Assembly: GCA_020426425.1 (NCBI GenBank)
Contig: JAGQQB010000067.1
Span: forward strand, 1 to 11,806
Reading direction: 5' to 3'
From: Planctomycetaceae bacterium
Lineage (GTDB): Bacteria; Planctomycetota; Planctomycetia; Planctomycetales; Planctomycetaceae
DNA length: 11,806 nucleotides
Shown here: one piece after another, positions 1 to 6,602 of the stretch
Numbering within the stretch: position 1 is the stretch's first letter
Layout of the letters: each line of letters begins with the position of its first letter
Program-made: the position numbers and the translations under genes
The notes under the pieces: generated by a model
The model's input: the letters and a program-made list of their open reading frames with translations, nothing else
Told to the model about the DNA's origin: nothing
The model's database searches: none

Positions 1-397
1 GATTGACGATCAGGGACTTGCCCCGGATAGCGGCGATTTGACGTGAGAGTATGGCAGTCGGAACGACTTTCAAAGAGACGGCTCGCATCTGCTCGGCGAA
101 ACCGTCAAGGATCTTGTCGCAGACGGCGGCTGTCGCTTCGGGGGTGACGTCTCTTTTTGCGGGGCCGGTTCCTCCCGTGGTGACGATGAGACAGCAACCG
201 GCTTTGTCAGCGAGATCCCGGAGCGTCTGTTCGATGAGGGATTGTTCATCGGCGATGACGCGAGGGACGGGTTCCCAGGGAGAACTGAGAATTTCGCCGA
301 GGACTTCGAGGATCGCGGGTCCGCCGCGATCTTCGTACTCGCCGCGACTGGCGCGATCTGAAACCGTTACAACACCGATGCGAATGGGAGTGGTCAT
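1..397 (-). CDS. mog: Molybdopterin adenylyltransferase MogA, partial (C-terminus beyond left edge)
   Basis: This is the first 132 residues of a MogA/MoaB-family protein; the gene runs off the left edge, so no stop codon is seen. MogA adenylylates molybdopterin with ATP before molybdenum insertion, in the cytoplasm, during molybdenum cofactor synthesis. The reading begins MTTPIRIGVVTVSDRASRG and matches E. coli Mog closely as I remember it. It has the GGTG loop (TTGGTG, residues 73-78), RDVTPEA (82-88) and FAEQM...VPTAILSRQ (100-120). D50 (in ADEQ) and D83 (in RDVTP) line up with the two aspartates important for catalysis in E. coli Mog (D49, D82). Mog is usually about 195 residues, so roughly a third is missing only because of the window edge. 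The ATG at 397 has no obvious Shine-Dalgarno sequence but fits the family N-terminus exactly. The gene is divergent from the heme protein at 668 and shows no evident functional tie to it. Confidence 0.9.
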   Translation of the reverse strand, partial: MTTPIRIGVVTVSDRASRGEYEDRGGPAILEVLGEILSSPWEPVPRVIADEQSLIEQTLRDLADKAGCCLIVTTGGTGPAKRDVTPEATAAVCDKILDGFAEQMRAVSLKVVPTAILSRQIAAIRGKSLIVN

Positions 398-667
398 ATC
401 GAAGCAGGATAAATTCAGGATGGAGAAAACAGAGTCCGATTCCGCAGGCCCCATCATAGTTGGAGGGGTGGGAGTTGCGAAGTTGGCGCAATGCGTTTCT
501 CAAAAAAGTGGGGAGAAAGCGGTGATGCAATTCTGTCGCAACACGAGCCGAGGGCTTAAACTGGAGCTTCGAGTTTTTGTGTTTCCATTTGCGATTCTCA
601 ATCCAGTGGTCGATTCCGTTTCACACCTGCGTGTCGATCAGCCTGAAAATGCATACGGAGAAGTGAC
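398..667. other. Divergent intergenic region between mog and the heme protein gene
   Basis: These 270 bp separate two divergent genes and must hold both promoters. I see no convincing -35/-10 pair, no riboswitch and no credible small gene. The open frame that crosses it on the plus strand is mostly antisense to mog. A short inverted repeat (TTGCG/CGCAA) lies around 475-500 but is too short to mean much. Confidence 0.5.
657..663 (+). promoter_or_regulatory. Shine-Dalgarno deciding the GTG start at 668
   Basis: The sequence GGAGAAG lies 4 to 10 bases before a GTG codon. With its signal peptide beginning at once, this supports GTG 668 as the start of the heme-binding protein. No in-frame ATG gives a complete signal peptide. 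Confidence 0.6.
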
Positions 668-3600
668 GTGATTCCGGTTCCATTCAGATTTGCCCGTCGG
701 TTTTCTGTTTTGTTGTGCGTCCTGTCAGTAGTCGGAATGGCTGCGGACGATCCGCGGCTTGTAGCACCGACGGAAGCATTGCCCGCAGCGGATCAACAGA
801 AGGTGTTCCATCTTCCCCAGGGGTTTGAAATCCAGTTAGTGGCGGCTGAGCCTGCGATTCGCAAGCCGATCAACATGCAGTTTGACGCGACGGGTGCGTT
901 ATACGTCACCGAGTCGGTGGAATATCCGTTTCCCGCGCCGGGAGGGGAGCCTTCGCGGGATGTGATCAAGCAGTTCGTCGATACGGACGGAGACGGGATT
1001 CCGGAGACAATGTCGGTTGCGGTCGACAATCTCAACATACCGATCGGCCTGTTGCCATTGGGGAAACGGATCATCGGCTACAGCATTCCGGAGATTCAGG
1101 AATTCACCGATACGGACGGGGATGGGAAAGCGGATAGCCGCAAGGCTTTGTACAGCGAATTCGGCTTTCGGGATACGCACGGGATGGCGAGTTCGTTCAA
1201 TTACTGGATCGACGGGTGGGTGTATGCCTGTCACGGGTTCGCGAACGATTCGCGAGTGCTGGGAGCGGATGGGAAAGAGATCCAGATGAACTCGGGGAAT
1301 ACCTATCGGTTTCGTCCTGACGGTTCGCACATCGAATACTTCACTCACGGGCAGGTGAATCCGTTCGGGATGGCGATCGACCCGTTGGGGAATATTTTCA
1401 CGGCGGATTGCCACTCGCGACCGATCTATCAACTGCTGCGGGGGGCGTACTATCCGAGTTTCGGCAAACCGCACGATGGCCTCGGCTTTGCCCCGAACAT
1501 GATTGATCACTCGCATGGCTCGACCGGCATTTGTGGCGTGGCGTGGTACGAAGCAACGCGGTATCCACCGGAGTACCGGGACTGCATCTACCTGTGCAAT
1601 CCGGTGAACGGGACAGTGCATCGCGATCAGATTGAGTATCGCGGCTCGTCACCCTGGGTGAATACGCAGCCGGAGTTCATCACGTGTGACGATGGCTGGT
1701 TCCGCCCTGTCGACGTGCAACTCGGGCCCGATGGCGCGCTGTATATCGCCGACTTCTACAACGCAATCATCGGTCACTACGAAGTTCCGCTGGAGCACCC
1801 TCGCCGCGACCGCACGCATGGCCGCATCTGGCGGGTGGTGCATCGCGGAGACCAAGGTGACGGCGATGCTGTCGGAACTCCTCCCGACCTCACCTCGCTC
1901 GCGTTACCGGAACTCGTCGCACAACTCGGCTCGCCGAATCTTACGGTTCGGACATTGGCAACGAATCTGCTCGTGGATCATCCGAACTGGAAGAATGTGG
2001 TTGTCGAAACCGCACGGCAACTCGACTCGGCACTCGAGTCGATGGGCCAGCCGCACAATGAACGGCTCGCCGCGCATGCCCTCTGGGTCCTGGGGCGAAG
2101 TAAGGCTTTGACGGACGCGCAGGTGGCGGTGCTGAGCGAGCAACCCTCGCCGCTCGTCCGCACGCAGCTGGTCCGCGCGATGACTGAGGGGGTTGTCTCG
2201 CCGGTGCCCTACTCGCAGCAGCAGGACTGGCTCCTGAATGGACATCCTCAGGTGCAACGGGCGATGGCGGAGTTCCTCGCGCGGCACATCTCAGCCGATT
2301 CCGGGAACCTGGTAACGCAGGCGATGCAGCAACGCGCGTCCCACTTCAATGCAGATCTGCACTTGTGGCATACGCTCAAGATGGCGGCGCGAAATCATCT
2401 CTTGCAGGGACAGGTGACGCTGAACGGGGCTGACTGGTGCCGCGAGATCATGCTCGGTACACCCACGGTGCATGCTGCGAAGACGGCTTGGGACATAATA
2501 CACAACGAGCCGACCGGGGCACGGAATCTTGCAATTCTGCAGCACATTGCCCGGTATGGTGATGCGGCTCTGGTCCGCGAAGTGATTACCCATCGACAGT
2601 TGCTCGATAACGAATCGGTCAAGCAGCAGCGCGATGCGCTTTTGGCACTACGCGCTGGAATCGAACAACGTGGGGAGACACCAGCCGACTATCTCGCCGT
2701 TTGGGGGACCAAGTTGGTGCGGGAACTTTGGCGGCAGCCAGTCGAGGCATTGCACTGGATCGAGACCAACTCCGGTCCCGTCGGCGCGACGGCCCCGACG
2801 TTTGTCGTCCAGCAGCGTCCGGCACAAGGAGTTGAAGGCGAGAGTGCGTTCTTCTGTTCGCTCCCGAATGGAGAGCAACGGACTGGCGTGCTGCGATCTG
2901 ACGCTTTCGCCTCGCCAGCCTCGCTCAGCTTCTGCGTCGCAGGGCACAATGCGTTTCCCAGTCAACCGCTGCAGGGGACGAACTGGGTCCGACTGCGAGA
3001 TGCGGCCTCCGGTGCGGTATTGCGGGAGGTTGCGCCGCCTCGAAACGATTTGGCTCAGCAGGTTGTTTGGGATCTCGCTGAGTACAAAGGGCGGCAGGTA
3101 TTCCTGGAGATCGTCGACGGGGACACGGCCAGCGCCTACGCTTGGCTGGCGGTGGGGCGATTCTCACTGCCTGCACTCGACGTCGGACAGCGATCCAATC
3201 AGCAGTTGGGATTCGAACTCGTCACGTCACTGCGGCTGACAGACCTGAGTGACGATGTTCGTGCAATGGTCGCCAGTGACGATTTGCCCCTGTCGCACAC
3301 GCTGCCTGCGGCGCGATGCTGGGTGGCCCTGCATCCAGGCAGTCTGCGTCAGGTGCTGCTCACGCTGTTGTCGCGGCCTGGATTGAGCGATGAAGAAAGT
3401 GTGCAGTTGCGGCGTGCGATCATCTCTGAGGAACCGTCGGCAGCGCGCGAATTGATTCAATTGGCGATCGCACAGGCTGATCGGAAACAGCAGGAGGCGC
3501 TGGCCGAACAACTGGTGAGCGACGCGACTGGCGGCGAGTTGTTACTGTCGTTGGTCACCACAGGCAAGGGATCCCCGCTGTTGCTGACACGGGCTGATCT

Positions 3601-4141
3601 GACTGAACGACTCAAGTCACTCCCGCTCGAAGATGCCCAAGGACGAATCGAGCAACTGACACGCGACCTGCCGCCGCTCACCGAACAGATCGCCCAACGA
3701 CTGGAGCAGCGGCGGCAAGCCGTGCTGTCGGCTGAGGTCGTGGATGTCGCCGTCGGACAGGCCGCGTTCAAGAAGCACTGCGGCGTTTGTCATCAGCATC
3801 AGGGCATCGGAAACAAGATTGGTCCGCAGCTTGATGGTGTCGGCAAGCGTGGGCTCGATCGACTGCTTGAAGATATCGTCGACCCCAATCGCAACGTCGA
3901 TGCGTCGTTCCGCACGACGAGCGTCGCCTTGAAGTCGGGACAGGTGCTGACCGGACTCAAGCGTCAGGAATCCGACGAGACCCTCGTACTCGCCGACTCG
4001 AAGGGGCAGGAGAACACCATCGCGATTCGTGACATCGAAGAACGCCGCGACACGCCGCTCTCGCTAATGCCGGTGAATCTGGTCGATCAGTTAACGCCGG
4101 AGGAGTTCACGGCACTGGTGCGATATCTGCTGGCTCCGTAG
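668..4141 (+). CDS. Secreted PVC-type heme-binding protein: beta-propeller, HEAT-like repeats, C-terminal CxxCH domain
   Basis: A 1157-residue exported protein of the planctomycete/verrucomicrobial 'membrane-bound dehydrogenase' family (TIGR02604-type N-terminus, TIGR02603-type heme C-terminus). Residues 1-25 form a Sec signal peptide (RR, hydrophobic core, then GMA-ADDP). Residues 45-392 look like an NHL/glucose-dehydrogenase-like propeller with repeated DxxGxLYVTE/PDGALYIADF blades. It carries two DTDGDG calcium-binding-type loops (105-110, 148-153). Residues 405-680 are alpha-helical and HEAT-like. About 720-835 looks like a beta-sandwich (VRLRDAASGAVLRE ... WDLAEYKGRQ ... EIVDGD), resembling the segment near GH32-like sugar-binding domains. 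The C-terminus has the heme-c site C1038-GV-C1041-H1042, then GPQLDGVGKRG and DPNRNVD. M1134 in SLMP is the likely distal heme ligand. The whole domain set seems intact. The electron partner and substrate are unknown; the usual 'dehydrogenase' name is homology-based and untested. It converges on the DUF1552 gene. Confidence 0.88.
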   Translation: MIPVPFRFARRFSVLLCVLSVVGMAADDPRLVAPTEALPAADQQKVFHLPQGFEIQLVAAEPAIRKPINMQFDATGALYVTESVEYPFPAPGGEPSRDVIKQFVDTDGDGIPETMSVAVDNLNIPIGLLPLGKRIIGYSIPEIQEFTDTDGDGKADSRKALYSEFGFRDTHGMASSFNYWIDGWVYACHGFANDSRVLGADGKEIQMNSGNTYRFRPDGSHIEYFTHGQVNPFGMAIDPLGNIFTADCHSRPIYQLLRGAYYPSFGKPHDGLGFAPNMIDHSHGSTGICGVAWYEATRYPPEYRDCIYLCNPVNGTVHRDQIEYRGSSPWVNTQPEFITCDDGWFRPVDVQLGPDGALYIADFYNAIIGHYEVPLEHPRRDRTHGRIWRVVHRGDQGDGDAVGTPPDLTSLALPELVAQLGSPNLTVRTLATNLLVDHPNWKNVVVETARQLDSALESMGQPHNERLAAHALWVLGRSKALTDAQVAVLSEQPSPLVRTQLVRAMTEGVVSPVPYSQQQDWLLNGHPQVQRAMAEFLARHISADSGNLVTQAMQQRASHFNADLHLWHTLKMAARNHLLQGQVTLNGADWCREIMLGTPTVHAAKTAWDIIHNEPTGARNLAILQHIARYGDAALVREVITHRQLLDNESVKQQRDALLALRAGIEQRGETPADYLAVWGTKLVRELWRQPVEALHWIETNSGPVGATAPTFVVQQRPAQGVEGESAFFCSLPNGEQRTGVLRSDAFASPASLSFCVAGHNAFPSQPLQGTNWVRLRDAASGAVLREVAPPRNDLAQQVVWDLAEYKGRQVFLEIVDGDTASAYAWLAVGRFSLPALDVGQRSNQQLGFELVTSLRLTDLSDDVRAMVASDDLPLSHTLPAARCWVALHPGSLRQVLLTLLSRPGLSDEESVQLRRAIISEEPSAARELIQLAIAQADRKQQEALAEQLVSDATGGELLLSLVTTGKGSPLLLTRADLTERLKSLPLEDAQGRIEQLTRDLPPLTEQIAQRLEQRRQAVLSAEVVDVAVGQAAFKKHCGVCHQHQGIGNKIGPQLDGVGKRGLDRLLEDIVDPNRNVDASFRTTSVALKSGQVLTGLKRQESDETLVLADSKGQENTIAIRDIEERRDTPLSLMPVNLVDQLTPEEFTALVRYLLAP

Positions 4142-4186
4142 CGAACTTTTCGAATTTGCGTGCACTCGACAACAATACCCGAAGCA

Positions 4187-4220
4187 CGAATTTCGAAAGC
4201 CGATACATGTCCGAAATTCG
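4187..4220. repeat. Inverted repeat CGAATTTCG / CGAAATTCG
   Basis: A perfect 9-bp inverted repeat (4187-4195 and 4212-4220) with a 16-base spacer. It lies 46 bases past the stop of the heme protein gene. It is not GC-rich and has no following T-run, so it is a weak terminator candidate. It may be part of a degenerate TTCGAA-rich repeat tract. Confidence 0.45.
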
Positions 4221-4270
4221 AATGTTCGAAACGTCATTGGACTCGGCACGGTTCGGAGAATCGTGCGACA

Positions 4271-4325
4271 CTGGGCCATGGGCGCCAATCCCGCCCCATC
4301 CTGAACCATCTCGACCGTGGCCCAG
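4271..4325. terminator. Possible bidirectional hairpin between convergent genes
   Basis: CTGGGCCATGG (4271-4281) pairs with CCGTGGCCCAG (4315-4325), giving an 11-bp stem with one G:T wobble and a long loop of 33 bases. Its place between convergent stop codons would suit a shared terminator. The long loop and the missing T-tract make this tentative. Confidence 0.3.
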
Positions 4326-4386
4326 CCACACTCAACCATCTCAACCCGGCAGGACGTGATACCCCGTCGCACCACAATTCCGGTGA

Positions 4387-5694
4387 TCACACTTCTGCGA
4401 GCGCCTCGGTCGCATCGCCAAACGCATCGAGCTGAACGCCCATCTTGTTCATCATGCTCAGGTACAGGCGACACATCTGGCGGTTCTCCTGTCCGGCATA
4501 GTCCAGGTTCTGGCCGCCTTGCAGCTTGCCGCCAGCGCCACCGACCATGACCACTGGCAGTCGCGTCGCGTCGTGCGAGCCAGTCAGCATGCTGGAGCAG
4601 AGCATCAGCATGGAGTTGTCGAGCAAGGTTCGTTCGCCTTCCTGAATGCTGTCCATGCGGCGGGCGATGTAGGCCATTTGCTCCAGGAAGAACTGGTTCA
4701 CCTTGAGCCAGTCGTCGTTGTCTGTGTGCGAGAGGAGATGGTGGATCATGTAGTCGACGCCAATGTGCGGGAACCGCAAGGTGCCATGATCGTTGTTGAG
4801 CTTGAGCGTGCAGACCCGGGTGGTGTCGGTCTGGAAGGCGAGCACGAGGATGTCGGACATCAGTTTCATGTGCTCGACGATATCCTGAGGATAGCCATCT
4901 TGAGGACGCGGCATGTCTGGCTCGGTCAGCGTTGGTCGCCAACCTTGCAACTCGCCCCGCTTGCCGGCCCGTTCGATTCGCTGTTCCACTTCGCGCACGG
5001 AGTTCAGGTACTCGTCGAGTCGCTGTTGATCCTGCCGACTGATGCCGCGGCGAAAGTCCTGCGCATCGGCCAGCACGGCATCGAGCACACTCTTGTCACC
5101 CTGTTGAGCGGCATCTTTGAACAGATGGTCAAATGCCAGCGCCGGATAGACTTCCAGCGGCGCCGGCGTTGTCGGACTGCTCCAGGAGATGTGGGAGCTG
5201 TACAGCATCGAGTAATTCTTGTGGACCGAAGGATTGGCCTTCTCGCAGCCGAGCACCAGACTCGGAATCTTCGTCAGATGCCCAATCTGCTGTGCCACCA
5301 CCTGGTCAACACTGGTGCCGGTTCGAATGGTCCCTCCGGCGGAAAGCGGTGCCCCGGAGAGGAGATTGCCGGTTTGCGAACTGTGAATGTTCCCCTTGAG
5401 TGCCTCGGCGTTGTACAGCCCGTTGATGAAGACCATGCGGTCGCGGAAGTCATTCAAGGGATGCAGGACTTTGCCCAGTTCCATGTCTGGTCCGCTCCCC
5501 TTGGCCCACCACTCATGGCGATGATATCCGCAGCCGGAGAAGAGAATCGCCATGCGGACCGGCGGCTCGGCTGCGGCGGGCTGCCGTGGCTCCGATTCAG
5601 CCCACGCCGGAACAGACTCCATCCACGGCAACATCATGGAGACTCCCAGGCCACGGAGCATGGTGCGGCGAGAAGGGGTAATGCGGCGATTCAT
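4387..5694 (-). CDS. Tat-exported DUF1552 family protein
   Basis: A 435-residue DUF1552 protein of unknown biochemical function, close to normal family length. The N-terminus is a twin-arginine signal: SRRTMLRGLG (R9, R10), then a hydrophobic stretch and PAWA, with likely cleavage after residue 32. The protein is therefore probably folded, perhaps with a cofactor, before export. The mature part (46-430) shows the family pattern: GCGYHRHEWWAKGSGPDMEL, LHPLNDFRDRMVFINGLYN, HSSQTGNLLSGA and NDHGTLRFPHIG...HHLLSHTDN. The last two blocks are rich in His/Asp and somewhat like the alkaline-phosphatase/sulfatase-like DUF1501 group; that comparison is my inference. In planctomycetes this gene normally follows a DUF1592-type cytochrome gene directly. 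Here a two-gene insert separates them, 56 bp upstream. The ATG at 5694 has only a weak GGGAAA ribosome site, but the Tat motif fixes the start. Confidence 0.88.
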   Translation of the reverse strand: MNRRITPSRRTMLRGLGVSMMLPWMESVPAWAESEPRQPAAAEPPVRMAILFSGCGYHRHEWWAKGSGPDMELGKVLHPLNDFRDRMVFINGLYNAEALKGNIHSSQTGNLLSGAPLSAGGTIRTGTSVDQVVAQQIGHLTKIPSLVLGCEKANPSVHKNYSMLYSSHISWSSPTTPAPLEVYPALAFDHLFKDAAQQGDKSVLDAVLADAQDFRRGISRQDQQRLDEYLNSVREVEQRIERAGKRGELQGWRPTLTEPDMPRPQDGYPQDIVEHMKLMSDILVLAFQTDTTRVCTLKLNNDHGTLRFPHIGVDYMIHHLLSHTDNDDWLKVNQFFLEQMAYIARRMDSIQEGERTLLDNSMLMLCSSMLTGSHDATRLPVVMVGGAGGKLQGGQNLDYAGQENRQMCRLYLSMMNKMGVQLDAFGDATEALAEV

Positions 5695-5750
5695 GTGATG
5701 TTTCCCAATGCCTTTTGATGTTCAATACTCAAACTTGCACATCCACAGGA

Positions 5751-6317
5751 CTAAATCTGTTCATCTGCCTTCCGCAGCGCGGCTTTGAGATGGTCATTCA
5801 AATCGAGTTGATCAGCCCAACGAAACATGTACGGTCGATCGAGTTCGCCCTGGGTAAACAGGATGTCCTGCACGTCGAGTAAATCACGAGGCCGACTGGC
5901 CAACAGCTTCAGCAGGATGACATCCTCCGGACTTGCAATCCAGACCGTGCCGTCTCCGGTTTCCACGAGTTGCCTCCGTTCGAGCATCGCCCGTTGGAAT
6001 GCGTTCTCGGCGAGAAAAATATCAACGTCGACTCCTTGACCCTGTAGGTAACAGCGAATCTTGACGAGCGGCATCTTGGCCACGGTGTCGACCCAGCCCT
6101 GCTGATAGCTTTCGGCGACGGAATAACCCAGTCGCTCCGTATCCCGAAACAGTTCGAACAGACGATCCCGAGGAATCGCGACGGTGAAATCGATGTCAAA
6201 GGTGGGACGCGGGATTGCATACGCACGAACGGCGATCCCGCCAATGACAACGTATTCCAGCCCCATGCGGTCAAATACGCCAGAGAGTTCCTGCAGTGTT
6301 TGCGTTACATCGCTCAC
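5751..6317 (-). CDS. Nucleotidyltransferase of the AbiEii/MNT-like superfamily, GTG start
   Basis: A 188-residue cytoplasmic protein with a polymerase-beta-type nucleotidyltransferase fold. It shows the VIGGIAVRAY glycine motif (24-33), RPTFDIDFTV with D41 and D43 as likely metal ligands, and GVDVDIF with D97/D99 as the third carboxylate. Then come SPEDVILLKLLASRPRDLLDVQDI (129-152), with K137 and the R/D pairs typical of AbiEii-like enzymes. All key residues are present, so it should be active; the target (RNA, protein or small molecule) cannot be told. An open frame extends upstream to 6434, but I place the start at GTG 6317. AAGGAG lies 5 bases before it, and the GTG overlaps the previous stop as GTGA, which means translational coupling to the 70-residue protein. 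The extra 39 upstream residues are antisense-like and Ala/Arg-rich. It may be the toxin of a type IV/VII-like pair or a defence enzyme; it could also be a housekeeping modifier. Confidence 0.82.
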   Translation of the reverse strand: MSDVTQTLQELSGVFDRMGLEYVVIGGIAVRAYAIPRPTFDIDFTVAIPRDRLFELFRDTERLGYSVAESYQQGWVDTVAKMPLVKIRCYLQGQGVDVDIFLAENAFQRAMLERRQLVETGDGTVWIASPEDVILLKLLASRPRDLLDVQDILFTQGELDRPYMFRWADQLDLNDHLKAALRKADEQI

Positions 6318-6526
6318 GTTGGCTCCTTCAGGCGAGCGAGTCCCGCCAGCATGTTCCGATTCCGCTCGTCGTTCTGCCGCCTCAGCAACTCGAACTTCCG
6401 TGCCACCTGTTCGGGCGTGCCGTGCAGCAGCCATTTCGCATTGTCCCTGGTCATCTGCAGCGTGAGCTGCAGACGTTCGCTGGTGGTCATGCGGCGGTAA
6501 GCTTCCAGGGTTTCAGGATGCAGCAT
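6314..6526 (-). CDS. Small helical protein coupled to the nucleotidyltransferase
   Basis: A 70-residue protein beginning MLHPETLEAYRRMTTSER, highly charged and predicted almost wholly alpha-helical (LQLTLQMTRDNAKWLL, PEQVARKFELLRRQNDERN). No signal peptide or membrane segment is seen. I do not recognise a named domain; short planctomycete proteins of similar look (LEAYRxMTxSERL...) are familiar from memory. It ends in GTGA, sharing 4 bases with the nucleotidyltransferase start, and its last codons hold that gene's ribosome site. The natural guess is an antitoxin, adaptor or specificity subunit of the enzyme. It lacks the winged-helix size of AbiEi, the usual AbiEii partner. The frame is open up to 6631, inside the end of the DUF1592 gene; that longer form would add the tandem-repeat peptide NWLKN x3. 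I prefer ATG 6526, where protein-like composition begins, although its ribosome site is weak. Confidence 0.65.
   Translation of the reverse strand: MLHPETLEAYRRMTTSERLQLTLQMTRDNAKWLLHGTPEQVARKFELLRRQNDERNRNMLAGLARLKEPT
6323..6328 (-). promoter_or_regulatory. Shine-Dalgarno inside the small gene, fixing the GTG start of the nucleotidyltransferase
   Basis: On the minus strand AAGGAG lies 5 bases before GTG 6317, within the last codons of the 70-residue protein. This is the best ribosome site in the window. It outweighs the upstream ATG at 6434, which has none. Confidence 0.7.
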
Positions 6527-6550
6527 CTGGGCAAGTCCAGGTGAGACGGA

Positions 6551-6602
6551 GTTATTCTTCAGCCAGTTGTTCTTCAGCCAGTTATTCTTCAGCCAGTTGT
6601 TC
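6551..6602 (-). repeat. 15-bp tandem repeat at the 3' end of the DUF1592 gene
   Basis: Three full 15-bp units plus 7 bases of a fourth. On the minus strand the unit is AAYAACTGGCTGAAG, and the Y alternates C/T so that the true period looks like 30 bp. In the DUF1592 frame the alternation turns CAA (Gln) into TAA (stop): the gene ends EQLAEE-stop at 6582, and a second in-frame TAA lies 30 bp on at 6552. In the next frame the unit reads NWLKN. It looks like replication-slippage expansion of the gene's last codons. Confidence 0.9.

Larger units (their letters stand above)
4142..4386. other. Convergent intergenic region with inverted repeats
   Basis: These 245 bp lie between the stop of the heme protein gene and the stop of the minus-strand DUF1552 gene. 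There is no credible gene. The first part is rich in TTCGAA/CGAATTTCG-like words, a degenerate low-complexity texture that I associate with planctomycete intergenic DNA. Two inverted repeats are listed separately. The later part has short repeats of ACCATCTC (around 4305 and 4336). Confidence 0.55.

Noticed and set aside
51..671. Plus-strand open frame of 206 codons
   Set aside because: It is antisense to the clear mog gene over most of its length and its translation shows no protein-like pattern; the rest is intergenic.
4091..4942. Minus-strand open frame of 283 codons
   Set aside because: It is a shifted-frame shadow of the DUF1552 gene, extended through the repeat-rich spacer; Arg/His-rich and motif-free.
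4519..5718. Plus-strand open frame of 399 codons
   Set aside because: It is the exact antisense of the DUF1552 gene. Long antisense frames are expected in GC-rich coding DNA, and it has no recognisable motif.
6318..6434. Upstream 39-residue extension of the nucleotidyltransferase
   Set aside because: It overlaps the small gene in another frame, is low in complexity and lacks a ribosome site, whereas GTG 6317 has a strong one.
6551..6602. Possible CRISPR-like array
   Set aside because: The units are directly adjacent 15-mers without spacers, so this is a simple tandem repeat.
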